Assembly (NCBI GenBank): GCA_030603485.1
Contig: JAUVXS010000005.1
Location: forward strand, 1-23,881
Direction of reading: 5' to 3'
DNA: 23,881 bases
Source: Dehalococcoidia bacterium
Lineage (GTDB): Bacteria; Chloroflexota; Dehalococcoidia; GIF9; AB-539-J10
Each line of letters opens with the position of its first letter. Within the stretch, counting starts at the first letter, position 1. A program made the translations under genes and the position numbers. The notes beneath the pieces were generated by a model. That model was not told the origin of the DNA, made no database searches, and worked only from the letters and a program-made list of their open reading frames with translations. Below, piece after piece: positions 1 through 8,700 of the stretch.

Positions 1-100
1 AAAACAAATCTGCTCAGCTTCGCATTAGATTTTTATCCTAGGTAAAAGCTACTACTTGTCGTTACCGATAACAATACCGCATAGTTATTATTTCAAGGTC

Positions 101-120
101 GACAAAGTGTTAACTTTGTC
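101..120. promoter_or_regulatory. inverted repeat upstream of the response-regulator promoter
   Basis: Two perfect 8-base arms, GACAAAGT and ACTTTGTC, are separated by GTTA. The repeat lies 25 bases upstream of the -35 box of the response-regulator promoter, so it could be an activator or self-binding site. LuxR-type regulators bind short dyads of this size, but the regulator binding here is an inference. Confidence 0.35.
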
Positions 121-145
121 TAACTACTTTGACTTACTATAATTC

Positions 146-174
146 TTGACATCTTCATTAAGTAGTAATAAGAT
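146..174 (+). promoter_or_regulatory. sigma-70-type promoter of the response regulator
   Basis: A perfect TTGACA (146-151) is followed after exactly 17 bases by TAAGAT (169-174, 4 of 6 consensus). Transcription would start near 181, giving a leader of about 48 bases before the ATG at 229. A TATAAT at 138-143 lies just upstream but has no good -35 partner. Confidence 0.5.
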
Positions 175-228
175 TTTAGTAGTAACTGGTTTTGCATTAC
201 CAAGAGTCACGCCAGTCAGAGTCACATA

Positions 229-882
229 ATGGCGAAATTAAAGCTACTCTTAGCAGACAAGAATGAAATCTTTTGTGAGGGACTAGCGAAGCTCATGGAG
301 CGTGAGCCGAGCATTGAGGTAGTGTGTGTGTGTCGCACCGGATTAGAAGCTGCCGAAAGTGCCTGTGAGCACCAGCCGGATGTCATCCTCATAGATACTG
401 AATTGTCTGAATGTAGCGGTATCGAGGCAATGCAGCGTATTCACGAAAGGCTGCCGAAGACAAGTATCATCGTGTTCACCAACTCTGAGGTAAACGGTGA
501 CCTCATATCCGCTGTTAAGGCGGGAGCTAAGGCATATATATCCAAGGGTATTAGCGTTGAAAACCTCATTAAAACTATCACTCTAGTCGCTGATGGTGAA
601 GTCATTGTATCCCCTCCGATGGCAGCAAGAATGCTTGCGGAATTCAACTTGTTAGAGGAGAGCAAGGTTGCAACGAAGTTGGGAGATGGCACCCTCCTGA
701 GTAAACGAGAGCAGGCAGTGCTAGCCTTGGTTGCACAAGGCTTTACCAACAGGGAGATTGCTACCAGCTTGTTCATCTCTGAGCACACGGTGAAGGTACA
801 CGTGCGGAGCGTTATGGGAAAAATGAAGGCACACACTCGGCAGCAGGCAGTGGTGCTGGCAAGAGGAAAAGCTACTACCTAG
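229..882 (+). CDS. LuxR/NarL-family response regulator (orphan)
   Basis: A 217-residue two-domain transcription regulator. Residues 1-120 form a CheY-like receiver: phosphoacceptor Asp56 (in VILIDTE), Thr84 in the switch position and Lys106 in AGAKAYISKG. Residues 155-215 form a LuxR-type HTH starting LSKREQAVLALVAQG and containing the recognition helix ISEHTVKVHV. Length and order match the NarL/FixJ family. The acidic pair that normally holds Mg2+ reads Asp10-Lys11 instead of two acids, which may weaken phosphorylation or make the protein phosphorylation-independent. No histidine kinase is in the window, so it is an orphan here. Weak Shine-Dalgarno. What it controls is unknown; it is the only gene on this side of a long decayed stretch. 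Confidence 0.92.
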   Translation: MAKLKLLLADKNEIFCEGLAKLMEREPSIEVVCVCRTGLEAAESACEHQPDVILIDTELSECSGIEAMQRIHERLPKTSIIVFTNSEVNGDLISAVKAGAKAYISKGISVENLIKTITLVADGEVIVSPPMAARMLAEFNLLEESKVATKLGDGTLLSKREQAVLALVAQGFTNREIATSLFISEHTVKVHVRSVMGKMKAHTRQQAVVLARGKATT

Positions 883-995
883 GGCATATCGCTGACTGAA
901 TTAATTACATTGGAGCACTACTTGGAGTTATGAACCTAGGTCACTGCAGCACCGAAGGGGTTGTCAGTTTTGGATTAAGACCCTGCCCCTCATAA

Positions 996-1096
996 GACAT
1001 TTACCAGCTCATGAAGTGGGGCTTCCATCCCACAAGATTGGCAGGAAACGGGTCTTCCTAATAGAAGACCTTATTCGGTGGATAGAGGAGCACTGA
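996..1096 (+). pseudogene. frameshifted excisionase / MerR-like HTH remnant
   Basis: Translating 996-1019 gives DIYQLMKW, and translating 1019-1093 one frame over gives GLPSHKIGRKRVFLIEDL, then IRWIEEH and a stop at 1094. The second part is the typical C-terminal half of small excisionase/MerR-like helix-turn-helix proteins (G-LP-hKIG-krvF---DL--Wi). The join falls in a run of four G at 1018-1021; one extra G would restore a single frame. A TAA stands just before the first part (993-995), so the 5' end is also lost. Probably the scar of an integrated element. The family assignment rests on a short motif. Confidence 0.4.
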
Positions 1097-1110
1097 CCGG
1101 TGGCTACTCT

Positions 1111-1140
1111 CTTCCCCTTACCAAGGGGAAGGGGTTTTTT
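1111..1140 (+). terminator. rho-independent terminator-like hairpin
   Basis: A perfect 9-bp stem, CTTCCCCTT (1111-1119) and AAGGGGAAG (1123-1131), with a 3-base loop, is followed by GGG and six T. It fits an intrinsic terminator reading rightward after the response regulator or the HTH remnant. It is also part of a cluster of related palindromic repeats, so it may be repeat DNA that works as a terminator only incidentally. Confidence 0.5.
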
Positions 1141-1195
1141 ATTAACCTCACCCCCTTAGTTCCCCTCTCCTTCAAAGGAGTGAGGCGTCGCCTCT
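1138..1195. repeat. dispersed palindromic repeat, copy 1
   Basis: Starts with a 17-base block, TTTATTAACCTCACCCC (1138-1154), found identically at 22928-22944. It then carries CCCCTCTCCTT-CA-AAGGAG (about 1163-1180), a version of the palindrome seen at 1249-1272 and 22969-22992. The open frame across it (1078-1311) encodes only the low-complexity translation typical of such repeats and is not regarded as a gene. Confidence 0.6.
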
Positions 1196-1248
1196 TCTTT
1201 ACCGGACTCGAACCAGTAAATTATTTGGTAACCCTATCCCCCTGTATC

Positions 1249-1282
1249 CCCCTCTCCTTTGAAGGAGAGGGGCAGTTTTTTT
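1249..1282 (+). repeat. dispersed palindromic repeat, copy 2, terminator-like
   Basis: A perfect 11-bp stem, CCCCTCTCCTT (1249-1259) and AAGGAGAGGGG (1262-1272), with a 2-base loop, is followed by CAG and seven T (1276-1282). The same 24 bases recur at 22969-22992. The T-run makes this copy a good rightward intrinsic terminator candidate. Confidence 0.6.
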
Positions 1283-1396
1283 ATACATTTACCAGCCCAA
1301 AAAATGCCTAGATTTTGATTACAGAGCGTCAGTTCTCAAGACCTGAAAACCTGAGTGAACAAAGCGCTACTTTGTTGGGTAACTTCTTACTATTTT

Positions 1397-1564
1397 GTTA
1401 GAGCCTGTTGCACAAACCCACCTCCTAGCCCATGGTGGGGAATTTTTCGAGTTTGAAAGGCATTTTCGGCCTGCCAGTGGGAACGTAGTGCCATAATGAT
1501 AGCTGTTTTGGCAGTCCAGCGGAGAAAATTTTTAGAGGTTTCACTTTATACAACAGGCTCGTTA
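1397..1564 (-). mobile_element. internally deleted insertion sequence / MITE, 160 bp
   Basis: Inverted ends GAGCCTGTTGCACAAA (1401-1416) and, on the other strand, GAGCCTGTTGTATAAA (1560-1545) match at 14 of 16 positions. Directly outside both ends is the same four-base sequence GTTA (1397-1400 and 1561-1564), as expected for a target duplication. Between the ends the minus strand is open from about 1547 down to a TAG at 1425-1427. It encodes a peptide ending RPKMPFKLEKFPTMG, which looks like the C-terminus of a transposase. The simplest reading is an IS that kept both ends and about 40 codons of transposase. The IS family cannot be named from this much sequence. The plus-strand open frame at 1496-1705 crosses one end and is not a gene. 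Confidence 0.6.
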
Positions 1565-1696
1565 CATGTGAAAAAACATCGGCATGTTTGTCCAAGGGTT
1601 TGTCCTTTCATGCGTATAGCTATGCTAGGCTCAGGCTTTCAGAGAATCTTGAGCCTAATTGAAAAGGAGAGAATAGTTTTTATCATCCTGCTGATG

Positions 1697-1702
1697 TATA
1701 AT
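1697..1702 (+). promoter_or_regulatory. possible -10 box for the TPR lipoprotein gene
   Basis: A consensus TATAAT preceded by TG, 90 bases before the lipoprotein start. There is no convincing -35 at 17 bases, so only the -10 is supported. Confidence 0.3.
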
Positions 1703-1729
1703 TAAAGTGTTTAATGATGGCACTGGTGG

Positions 1730-1763
1730 CACTGGTTAACCTACAGGGACCAGTGTTATTTTA
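1730..1763 (+). promoter_or_regulatory. leader hairpin before the TPR lipoprotein gene
   Basis: CACTGGT (1730-1736) and ACCAGTG (1749-1755) form a perfect 7-bp stem with a 12-base loop, followed by TTATTTTAT. It lies between the TATAAT at 1697 and the start at 1793, so it could be a weak terminator or attenuator, or the end of an upstream unit. Confidence 0.3.
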
Positions 1764-1792
1764 TGGATTCCCGCAATGACAAGGAGTGCCAA

Positions 1793-3538
1793 ATGAAGAA
1801 ATTTACTTTTTGCATGGTGTTCATATTAGCCTTGTCGTTGGTGGGCGGGCTGCTTGGCTGTCCGTCGCCAGGATCAACTTCAGCACCTGCATCGACCCCG
1901 GTAGCACCTGAACCAACGACCACGTCAACGCCAGCGTCACCAGCACTAGAGAACTACAGTCGTGGGTGCGCCCTATCCAGTAAAGGCAAATATGATGAGG
2001 CTATTGCGGAGTATACTAAAGCTATTGAACTAGACCCCAATTTTGCTTATGCCTATAACAATCGCGGCGTTGCTTACAAGAATAAAGGGCAGTATGACCT
2101 GGCTATAGCTGATTACAATAGGGCTATTGAGCTAGACCCCAATGATGCTGATTACTGGAACAATAAGGGAGTGGCTCTGAATAAACTTGGCAGACCTGAC
2201 GAAGCCATGGAGTGTTACAATAAGGCACTCCAGATCGACCCGAGCCACGAGTATGCCAAAAACAACAAAGATAGTCTGGTTATCGCCGACACGACTCCGC
2301 CGCCAGCGATGAGCAACCTGATTGCAGCTGATGATTTGGATGGGAAAGTCATCCTCAGCTGGGATAAAAGCACGGCAGCAGACTTTGGGTACTATAACAT
2401 ATACATCAGCCAATCAATGATAACTGACGTCACCGGGATGACACCCAACGATCAGATTAAAGAAATTGACAGAAATACATACCAGGCGGTAGGGCTTAAA
2501 CTGACAACGAAGTACTACTTTGCCGTCACTGCCGTAGATAAGAGCGGTAACGAAAAAAACCAGGTGACTTGCGTGAGCGCCATACCAACTAAACATGTAA
2601 CTTTAGATATTCCCACTTTGGTTTCCGTACCTGATGAAGCAATCACGCGAAAGTTTACCTGGAAGTATGGCGGGATTGATTGGCATTGGGAGGCCGAGAT
2701 ATCCAAGCAGCTTTACCAAACCCTGCACGATAAGCCACGACCCCGGGCAGAGAATAGCTCCGTTTATGTAACCCAAAGTCTGGATGATGAGTTTTTCCAG
2801 AAGCTTGCCTCGGCACTTAGAGCCGAAGGAGAAAAACTGGGCCTTACTAAAGATCAAATGGTGGAATTGGCCATCTCATTTGTACAGTCCCTTCCTTATA
2901 GCTACGATATTGATACAACTGGTCTTGAGGAATATAAAAGATATCCAATAGAGACCCTGGCTGATGGCACCGGGGACTGTGAGGACACCGCCTACCTGTT
3001 GGCTGAGTTGCTTCGCACCATGAATTACGACGCTATCTTATTGTACTATTCTGGAGAACATACGGCTGTCGGAGTTGCTGACAGTGGCAACATGTACGGG
3101 AGCTATTATGAATATAGAGGTAATAGATATTTCTATGTTGAGTCCACGGGCGAGGGATGGAAAATAGGTGCGGTGCCTGAAGCATACATTAAAAAAGCCA
3201 CGGTCTGGGAGTTGGTTCCGGTTCCGACTTTGGGCTGTGAGCGGTTCAGATGGCCGGATTTCTCAGGGACTATGCCCCTGGAGTTGACTGTCTACAATGA
3301 TGGCACGGCACCGGCGCTGGGTGTCAAGGTCTATGCTTTCCTCGATGCGGGCGATGGTAAATGCTATGCCGATGCCTCAACAATGATAGACATACCTCCG
3401 GAGGAGACTCGCACCGTGACCCTGATGCTTAAGCTTCCCGGACAGCCGGTCCAGACCCGGGTTGGCTACCGGATATTCTATAATGACTTCAAGGTGTATG
3501 AGGGCTTTAGCGATTGGCAATACTTTACTTCCGGGTAG
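1793..3538 (+). CDS. lipoprotein with TPR repeats, fibronectin-III and transglutaminase-like domains
   Basis: The ATG at 1793 is chosen over 1763 because AAGGAG stands 7 bases before it and a lipoprotein signal starts there: MKKFTF, a hydrophobic segment, then lipobox LLGC with Cys23. An Ala/Pro/Thr/Ser-rich linker follows (24-50). Three TPR units (about 53-160) have the usual G-Y--AI--Y--AIELDP pattern, then comes an Fn3-like domain (about 167-265). A transglutaminase-like domain (about 345-470) has Cys396 in GTGDCEDTA and His423 in SGEHTAVGV; the usual Asp may be replaced by Glu in FYVEST. The C-terminal ~90 residues look like a beta-sandwich (CARDB-like). Probably an envelope-anchored protein for protein binding, with possible peptidase or crosslinking activity; the substrate is unknown. 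Domain calls are confident, function is not. Confidence 0.85.
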   Translation: MKKFTFCMVFILALSLVGGLLGCPSPGSTSAPASTPVAPEPTTTSTPASPALENYSRGCALSSKGKYDEAIAEYTKAIELDPNFAYAYNNRGVAYKNKGQYDLAIADYNRAIELDPNDADYWNNKGVALNKLGRPDEAMECYNKALQIDPSHEYAKNNKDSLVIADTTPPPAMSNLIAADDLDGKVILSWDKSTAADFGYYNIYISQSMITDVTGMTPNDQIKEIDRNTYQAVGLKLTTKYYFAVTAVDKSGNEKNQVTCVSAIPTKHVTLDIPTLVSVPDEAITRKFTWKYGGIDWHWEAEISKQLYQTLHDKPRPRAENSSVYVTQSLDDEFFQKLASALRAEGEKLGLTKDQMVELAISFVQSLPYSYDIDTTGLEEYKRYPIETLADGTGDCEDTAYLLAELLRTMNYDAILLYYSGEHTAVGVADSGNMYGSYYEYRGNRYFYVESTGEGWKIGAVPEAYIKKATVWELVPVPTLGCERFRWPDFSGTMPLELTVYNDGTAPALGVKVYAFLDAGDGKCYADASTMIDIPPEETRTVTLMLKLPGQPVQTRVGYRIFYNDFKVYEGFSDWQYFTSG

Positions 3539-3716
3539 GCTTGCCATGAGGGGATGGGACTACCTCCTCGTGGGTTGAAATTGGAAATGCCAAGTAAAAA
3601 AGAACCTTTTTAGACAAAGCTAGGTTGAACAAACCTCTCCCATGAAAGAGTAATGCAAGACAGTCAAAGTGCTTGGGTCACAATTTGAGTGTTTGTTACG
3701 ATTGGTCTGTTTGGCG

Positions 3717-4235
3717 TCATCTGTTAGCGAAATCCGCAAGTTCTCTCCAGTATGATTCCTCCCAGAATCTGCCCGCGGCTGCAGAGGTTGAGGGAAGGAC
3801 AAATATCACGGTTTCTCTAATTCGGCTGTCACGCTTAGGGCCGCCATAGCCTGCCGCGTAATCGAGGAATGCTCTTGCGGATGCTTTCCCATTGAAGGCA
3901 ACAACCTTGGGGCTGAACCTGTTGATCTTGGAACAGAAGCCAAGAATATCGAAGTCCGATGATGAGATAGCTTTATCGGAACCTGAACGTGTCTTTACCA
4001 AGTCTGTGAGTCCAAGCCCATATGTAGGGAGCGTCCAGAATTCGTAGGGGTCAAGCCTCCGAGGTGTAAGGCCAATTCGGAATAAGACCTTCCAAAACTG
4101 GTTGGCATGCCCTGCATAATAGGCACCGACTCGTGCGGACACGGCTCCGACTGCCGTTCCACAGAAGACCACCCTAAGCCGTGGCTGAAGCACATCTGGT
4201 AAAACCGTTGTGATTTCGCTACTTTTCATTATCAT
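3717..4235 (-). CDS. mug: Mug/TDG-type mismatch-specific uracil-DNA glycosylase
   Basis: 172 residues, the usual length of single-domain Mug proteins. Motif 1 reads VVFCGTAVG (residues 22-30, the GINPG position). It is followed by the family pattern VGAYYAG--NQFWKVLFRIGLTPRRL (36-61), YGLGLTDLVK (72-81), PKVVAFNGK (109-117) and motif 3 VLPSTSAAAGRFW (146-158). These enzymes remove U or T opposite G, or modified pyrimidines, by base flipping. The GTAVG and PSTS variants mark the subgroup without the classical NPSGL loop. It ends convergent with the TPR gene and starts 22 bases after the HEPN-like gene, with no clear Shine-Dalgarno, so it may be translated by coupling. Its place beside HEPN and restriction-like genes suggests a possible defence role, but routine repair is equally possible. 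Symbol assigned by family. Confidence 0.85.
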   Translation of the reverse strand: MIMKSSEITTVLPDVLQPRLRVVFCGTAVGAVSARVGAYYAGHANQFWKVLFRIGLTPRRLDPYEFWTLPTYGLGLTDLVKTRSGSDKAISSSDFDILGFCSKINRFSPKVVAFNGKASARAFLDYAAGYGGPKRDSRIRETVIFVLPSTSAAAGRFWEESYWRELADFANR

Positions 4236-4257
4236 GTTTCAAACTATTGCCCGTTTT

Positions 4258-4902
4258 TCAAACGCCTTTAACTTTAAGGAAAAGATATCCGAGCACACGC
4301 CCAGTGTGCACGAGGCTCATCCGCGCGCCCCTTTTGTACTCTTTGATAATCTGCATATCCCTGGGTGATCCGGTAACTTCGTGTTCACGTGGCGTGCCGT
4401 AAAGTGCGGTTTGCGGACGCCATCTTTCTCTATTGGCATGTACCAAAGCATCCCGCATTCGCTGGACTCGGGAGGCGGCCTTGGTAATCCGATGATTCTT
4501 GTCATTTGGGAGAATGCCCTCGGCCATTGATCTTTTTATGCATCGGTCGAGAGTGAGATACTTCCTTATGGTTTTTCCGTCCTTAATAACTTGGTGGAGC
4601 TTGTATTTGAGGGCCCCTTCCAAAGAACTCGCCGCCAATAACACGCAAGCCGGGTAAGAGCCGTAAACGTAGCACCAGAACGCATCCCACCACATACTTT
4701 GCGTATACTGCTCCAAAGCCTGAAGACGTAGAGATTTTTTGTCATTGCCTTCAGGCGGCCCAATGGCAGGGTAGAATCCCATTATGCGTTCTTCTCCGCA
4801 AGCTTTGAGTATCTCCATATATCTTTCGGTGCGGTGTTCTAGACTCATTCTGTCGCCACCTCGCAGACGGCGCTTTACCTCTTCGAAATCGGGCTTAGAC
4901 AT
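4258..4902 (-). CDS. HEPN-like protein with RxxxxH motif
   Basis: 214 residues, mostly alpha-helical by composition. The central part (about 60-165) resembles HEPN/DUF4145-like proteins: a helix with YGSYPACVLLAASSLEGALKYKL (Glu95) and a second helix ending RMRDALVHANRERW, where Arg150-x4-His155 fits the RxxxxH ribonuclease motif of HEPN domains. HEPN proteins are usually RNases in toxin-antitoxin, abortive infection or RNA-processing systems; activity here is inferred from the motif only. The start has a strong GGAGG 7 bases before ATG. It is 22 bases upstream of the glycosylase and probably co-transcribed with it. No partner antitoxin is obvious next to it. Confidence 0.6.
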   Translation of the reverse strand: MSKPDFEEVKRRLRGGDRMSLEHRTERYMEILKACGEERIMGFYPAIGPPEGNDKKSLRLQALEQYTQSMWWDAFWCYVYGSYPACVLLAASSLEGALKYKLHQVIKDGKTIRKYLTLDRCIKRSMAEGILPNDKNHRITKAASRVQRMRDALVHANRERWRPQTALYGTPREHEVTGSPRDMQIIKEYKRGARMSLVHTGRVLGYLFLKVKGV

Positions 4903-4970
4903 CTGCTTCCTCCACTAATTGACCGGGCTAGAAATTGGATTTGATAGCCGTAATCATAGGATGTGCACCT

Positions 4971-5660
4971 TTACTCGTTGGGGTGTAATTCTCTGGCAAG
5001 TTCTTCAGGAGGCACTTCCATGAATATCTCATATATTGTTCCAGCTGCTTTATCGCTATCTAACAACGCATTCGTTCTTTCCGCATAGACTCTTAGCCGT
5101 ATTTCCCACTTACGCTTTGTTTTGCGGTCCGCCAGTCGTTGTAATATCCAAGGAACGCTCCATTTAAGCCTACGCCTCAAGTTCTTATTAATCCGTAATT
5201 GCTTGGAAAGCTGGTCATGATTCTCTTTCAACATCTTGCGCATCTCTGATATTAGTTGCTCTTTGTCTTTCTCTGCGGCGCGTCTCCCAAGGCGATAGGC
5301 TAGAAATGTAATGAACAAGGTCGTAAATATGTTCAAGAAAGTCTGAGAGTGCTGATATAATACATCAAGGATTTGAAAAAGTATTGGTGGAGCTGGAGCC
5401 GGTGGCCTCGGTTCCATTGTGTCCAGCTCAAATTGCTGCCGAACCGATGGATCGTCTCCAAGGAACCTTAAGGCGGCACTTTTAACAATTGGTTTGTATT
5501 CTTGTGATACTCTACTGTTCACACTCACAGTCCCCCAGTTACAGAATACAGTCGTTCTGTCATAATATCTTAACATTTCAGGGATTCGGTTGGAAGAATG
5601 CAACCGCTTCCGCGAAAAATTAATGCTGGAATACGCACTAAGACGCCACTGACTTAACAT
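4971..5660 (-). CDS. unknown membrane-anchored coiled-coil protein
   Basis: Not recognised. Up to 229 residues. A proline-rich stretch (residues about 83-92) is followed by one predicted transmembrane segment (about 105-127, FLNIFTTLFITFLAYRLG). A long charged, probably coiled-coil helix (about 128-175) comes next, then a basic C-terminal part ending with EVPPEELARELHPNE. The first ~80 residues have no clear Shine-Dalgarno before ATG 5660, so translation may start further in, for example at Met29 or Met82. It lies 120 bases after the PLD-helicase on the same strand and could be the last member of that operon, perhaps tethering something to the membrane; this is inference. Confidence 0.5.
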   Translation of the reverse strand: MLSQWRLSAYSSINFSRKRLHSSNRIPEMLRYYDRTTVFCNWGTVSVNSRVSQEYKPIVKSAALRFLGDDPSVRQQFELDTMEPRPPAPAPPILFQILDVLYQHSQTFLNIFTTLFITFLAYRLGRRAAEKDKEQLISEMRKMLKENHDQLSKQLRINKNLRRRLKWSVPWILQRLADRKTKRKWEIRLRVYAERTNALLDSDKAAGTIYEIFMEVPPEELARELHPNE

Positions 5661-5780
5661 TTGTCAGTTATGTGCAATCGTAGTCAAGCGCATGGACCAG
5701 AGTGCTACATTGTTGGATACGGTACGAGAAGTGGGAGTCACCATCACTCTAGTAGTCCGGATATGTTAACTTACTTGGTC

Positions 5781-8700
5781 TTACCCCAGACCCTCGCTAC
5801 AAACGATTGCTGGGGTCGGCTGTTCTTCTACTTGGAGACCTCTGCGGTCAATCCAATCACGCATATTATGCTGGTAGTAAAGTTCACCTAGGTTCTTTAT
5901 GAGTGCTTGTCCTGTAATACCATTACGACGGAGTCGATTCAATTCTTGAGCCAAAGCCCTGGTCATAGCTCCGCGAAATGCAGCTTCAAGGATGTTGATT
6001 TGTGCTTTAATATCTTCGTCCTCGGTTGCATTGAACAGAACACGCAGCTCTCGAAGCATATAACGCTGCCCCTGAGTCAAGGAGGGCGTGTATTCACGCT
6101 CGGCTTGGCGATGTTTAACTTCCTCAGCAAACTGGCGCTTTACGCGCATAATAGAGGTATTGTAACCTTTCGGTAGCGGAAGTCCCTCCAAATTTGGGCC
6201 GCATTTGATAGTACCAAGTATCCGGGGAATGTCTCTGGTTATAACCTCACCATTTTCATCCAGGAGGAATAATTGTTGATAACGCCCGGCCTGACAGAAA
6301 ACATAAGTCCCCTTGTTGGATGAAGGCTTTACCGTGCGGATACCATCTCTTAGGTTAGAAATTTGCTCATATTCGTTAGGTCTCTCTCTCCTGAGTTGGC
6401 GCAGAAGTTCCTCAGCCTCATTAATATCGAGAAGTTCGCTTTCCTCATCATCGAAGAAGCTTAATTGGGCACCATGTTTCTCATAGAGAGCATACATCGC
6501 CTCTTCGTTGAGCATTTCAGTGCGGTCAAGAATGGCAGAATCTTCACCGATAGTGTCATGGATTTCTTGGATACGGTTATGCAATTTCTGCCGTAATCCC
6601 AAATTTCGCTCAATTCCCGTCTCGGGGAGGAAATTGAACCCATATATGACATCGTAATCGGAGCCAATACGGTCAATGCGTCCGAAACGCTGGATGAGGC
6701 GCACCGGATTCCAGTGCAAGTCGTAGTTGATAATCTTATCGCAGTCCTGGAGGTTCAAACCTTCGGCTAAAACATCGGTGGCAATTACAGTCATTAGCTC
6801 ACTCTCACCCGGCGCAAAATGATATTCTGGGTTTGCTTTGGGAGCAAATCTTCCCACTACCCTAGCTTTGCTCTTGTCTCCACTAAATATAACCTCGATG
6901 TCCGGTTTCTTACCTTGAGGATTCAAATTATCAAATAGGTAACGAGCGGTGTCGGCGTATTGGGTGAATATTAGGCGCTTACCTTCTTTGAGTGGTTTCT
7001 TCACTAGTTCTTCCTTGAGTCTCTGTAGTTTAGTGTCTTTTTCAGGTGTAATAGGTTCAACTAGTTTCAGCATTTTATTAAGCAGTTCAATATCATGATC
7101 AATGTGTCGCCGTAACCGTTCAATATCAAAATCAGCGGCATCGTAGCGCCCGGATGCCTGCCGCAGTGCATCCATGAAGTCCTGCTCTTCAGCCTGGTTT
7201 GGTTCATAGAGAATGTCCTCGGCCTTGTCACCAGCGGGTACAATACCCTGCGACAAGGCTTCAGAGAATCGCTGATGGACTGTGATTAGTCTCTTTATAG
7301 TCTCACGGAAGGCGTATACACTTGATTCAAAACGCTTGAAAAGGAGTATACGGACAAGGCCACGTAGGTTCATGCCAGCTCGGTGTAAACTAGCATACGG
7401 CTCGCGTCTCTGCCTGTCTTTATTCACAAAGTGGTAAAGTCCATAGCGGGCGTAAGAAAGCTCGCCTGGTGTTGGCTCAACGGATTGGCCCTTGCGTGCT
7501 TTGCCCAGGTAGCCTCGTAGCTCCTGATACAATCCCTGATAGGTCGCTTCAATGCTGTATTCAATCGTACCAAGCTCTCTCTTTGGGAAGAACTGGCGCT
7601 TGTCGCCGACCATCACATAAGCTCGTCGTTGGCCGTCCATGTACTCTCTGAACCTTGATGGGTCTACCGGTTGATGAGTCTGAGAATCAAAACCGTACCA
7701 GCGCAGAATATGGTTGCGGGTTCGGCGTATCAGCACATTAGAAAGCAAATCTGGGAGTTTCTTATCCCCTTTCTCAATCAGCTTGAAATACTGTTTCAAG
7801 TCTGGTGGGTCTACTGGTAAGTCGGTCTTATCTTCCTGATGGAACAGCTTCATCTGGTAATACACATCCCAGGCGGTTTTATTACGTGGTGTGGCAGTCA
7901 GAAAACAGCAACGCCTTCCTGTTGAAAGAAATTGCTGTACTACCTTATAGCGCTGCGTATCTGGATAACGGAAGTTGTGGCTTTCATCTATCAACACAAA
8001 ATCACGGTCACGGAATTTAGTGTCCTTGAGCAGGAAATTGGCGGCACTTTCATCATCTTCACGCAGGTAGCCCATAGAGAGCACCCGGGCATTAAGCTCG
8101 TAAACCTCATTGTACCTTTCCCACATTTCTACCAGTGGTGCCGGACAGATTATCAATGGCCGGGAGTGGTCGGCACGTTCAAAATGCTTAATGACGGCCG
8201 CGCCGATATATGATTTACCCAGCCCCACGACGTCAGCAATAAAGGCACCCCCATAGTCCCTGGTTATCTGTATCGCCTGCCGTACTGCTGTTTTCTGGAA
8301 ATCGGCCAGTTGGCGGGTAATCTCACTGTCAAATAGAATATCCCGGTCATCTTCTCCCTCTAGCCTGTCTTTAACCAGGGCATAAATGGTCTTAATGTAT
8401 ATGTCATATGGCCGGACTGGCGCCATCGCCCAGGACTGTTTCATCTCCTGCATCAGAGCTTCGTCGAAGTCCTGAGAATTGTCCGGGCTCCACAGCTCAT
8501 CAAACCAGCGCACCAGTTCGGCGTGGTTATCATTGCCCTGCACGATTACATTCAGTTCCGTGTTGTGAGTAACGCCGGAAAGGGTTAGATTAGATGACCC
8601 CACTACGGCAATGCCCTTCTCGTGACGGTCGACAGGTTTGCCAGCGCCATCAAATACAGCGCCGTAGTCAAAGATATAGGCTTTGGCATGGAGACGGCCT

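Noticed and set aside
1078..1311. 77-residue open frame on the plus strand
   Set aside because: It is a translation of palindromic repeats (LTPLVPLSFKG pattern) with no ribosome site; the DNA repeat explains it.
1496..1705. 69-residue open frame on the plus strand
   Set aside because: It runs across the right end of the IS relic, has no ribosome site and no protein-like pattern.
5661..5891. 76-residue plus-strand open frame between the membrane protein and the helicase
   Set aside because: It overlaps the helicase 3' end on the opposite strand and has no ribosome site.
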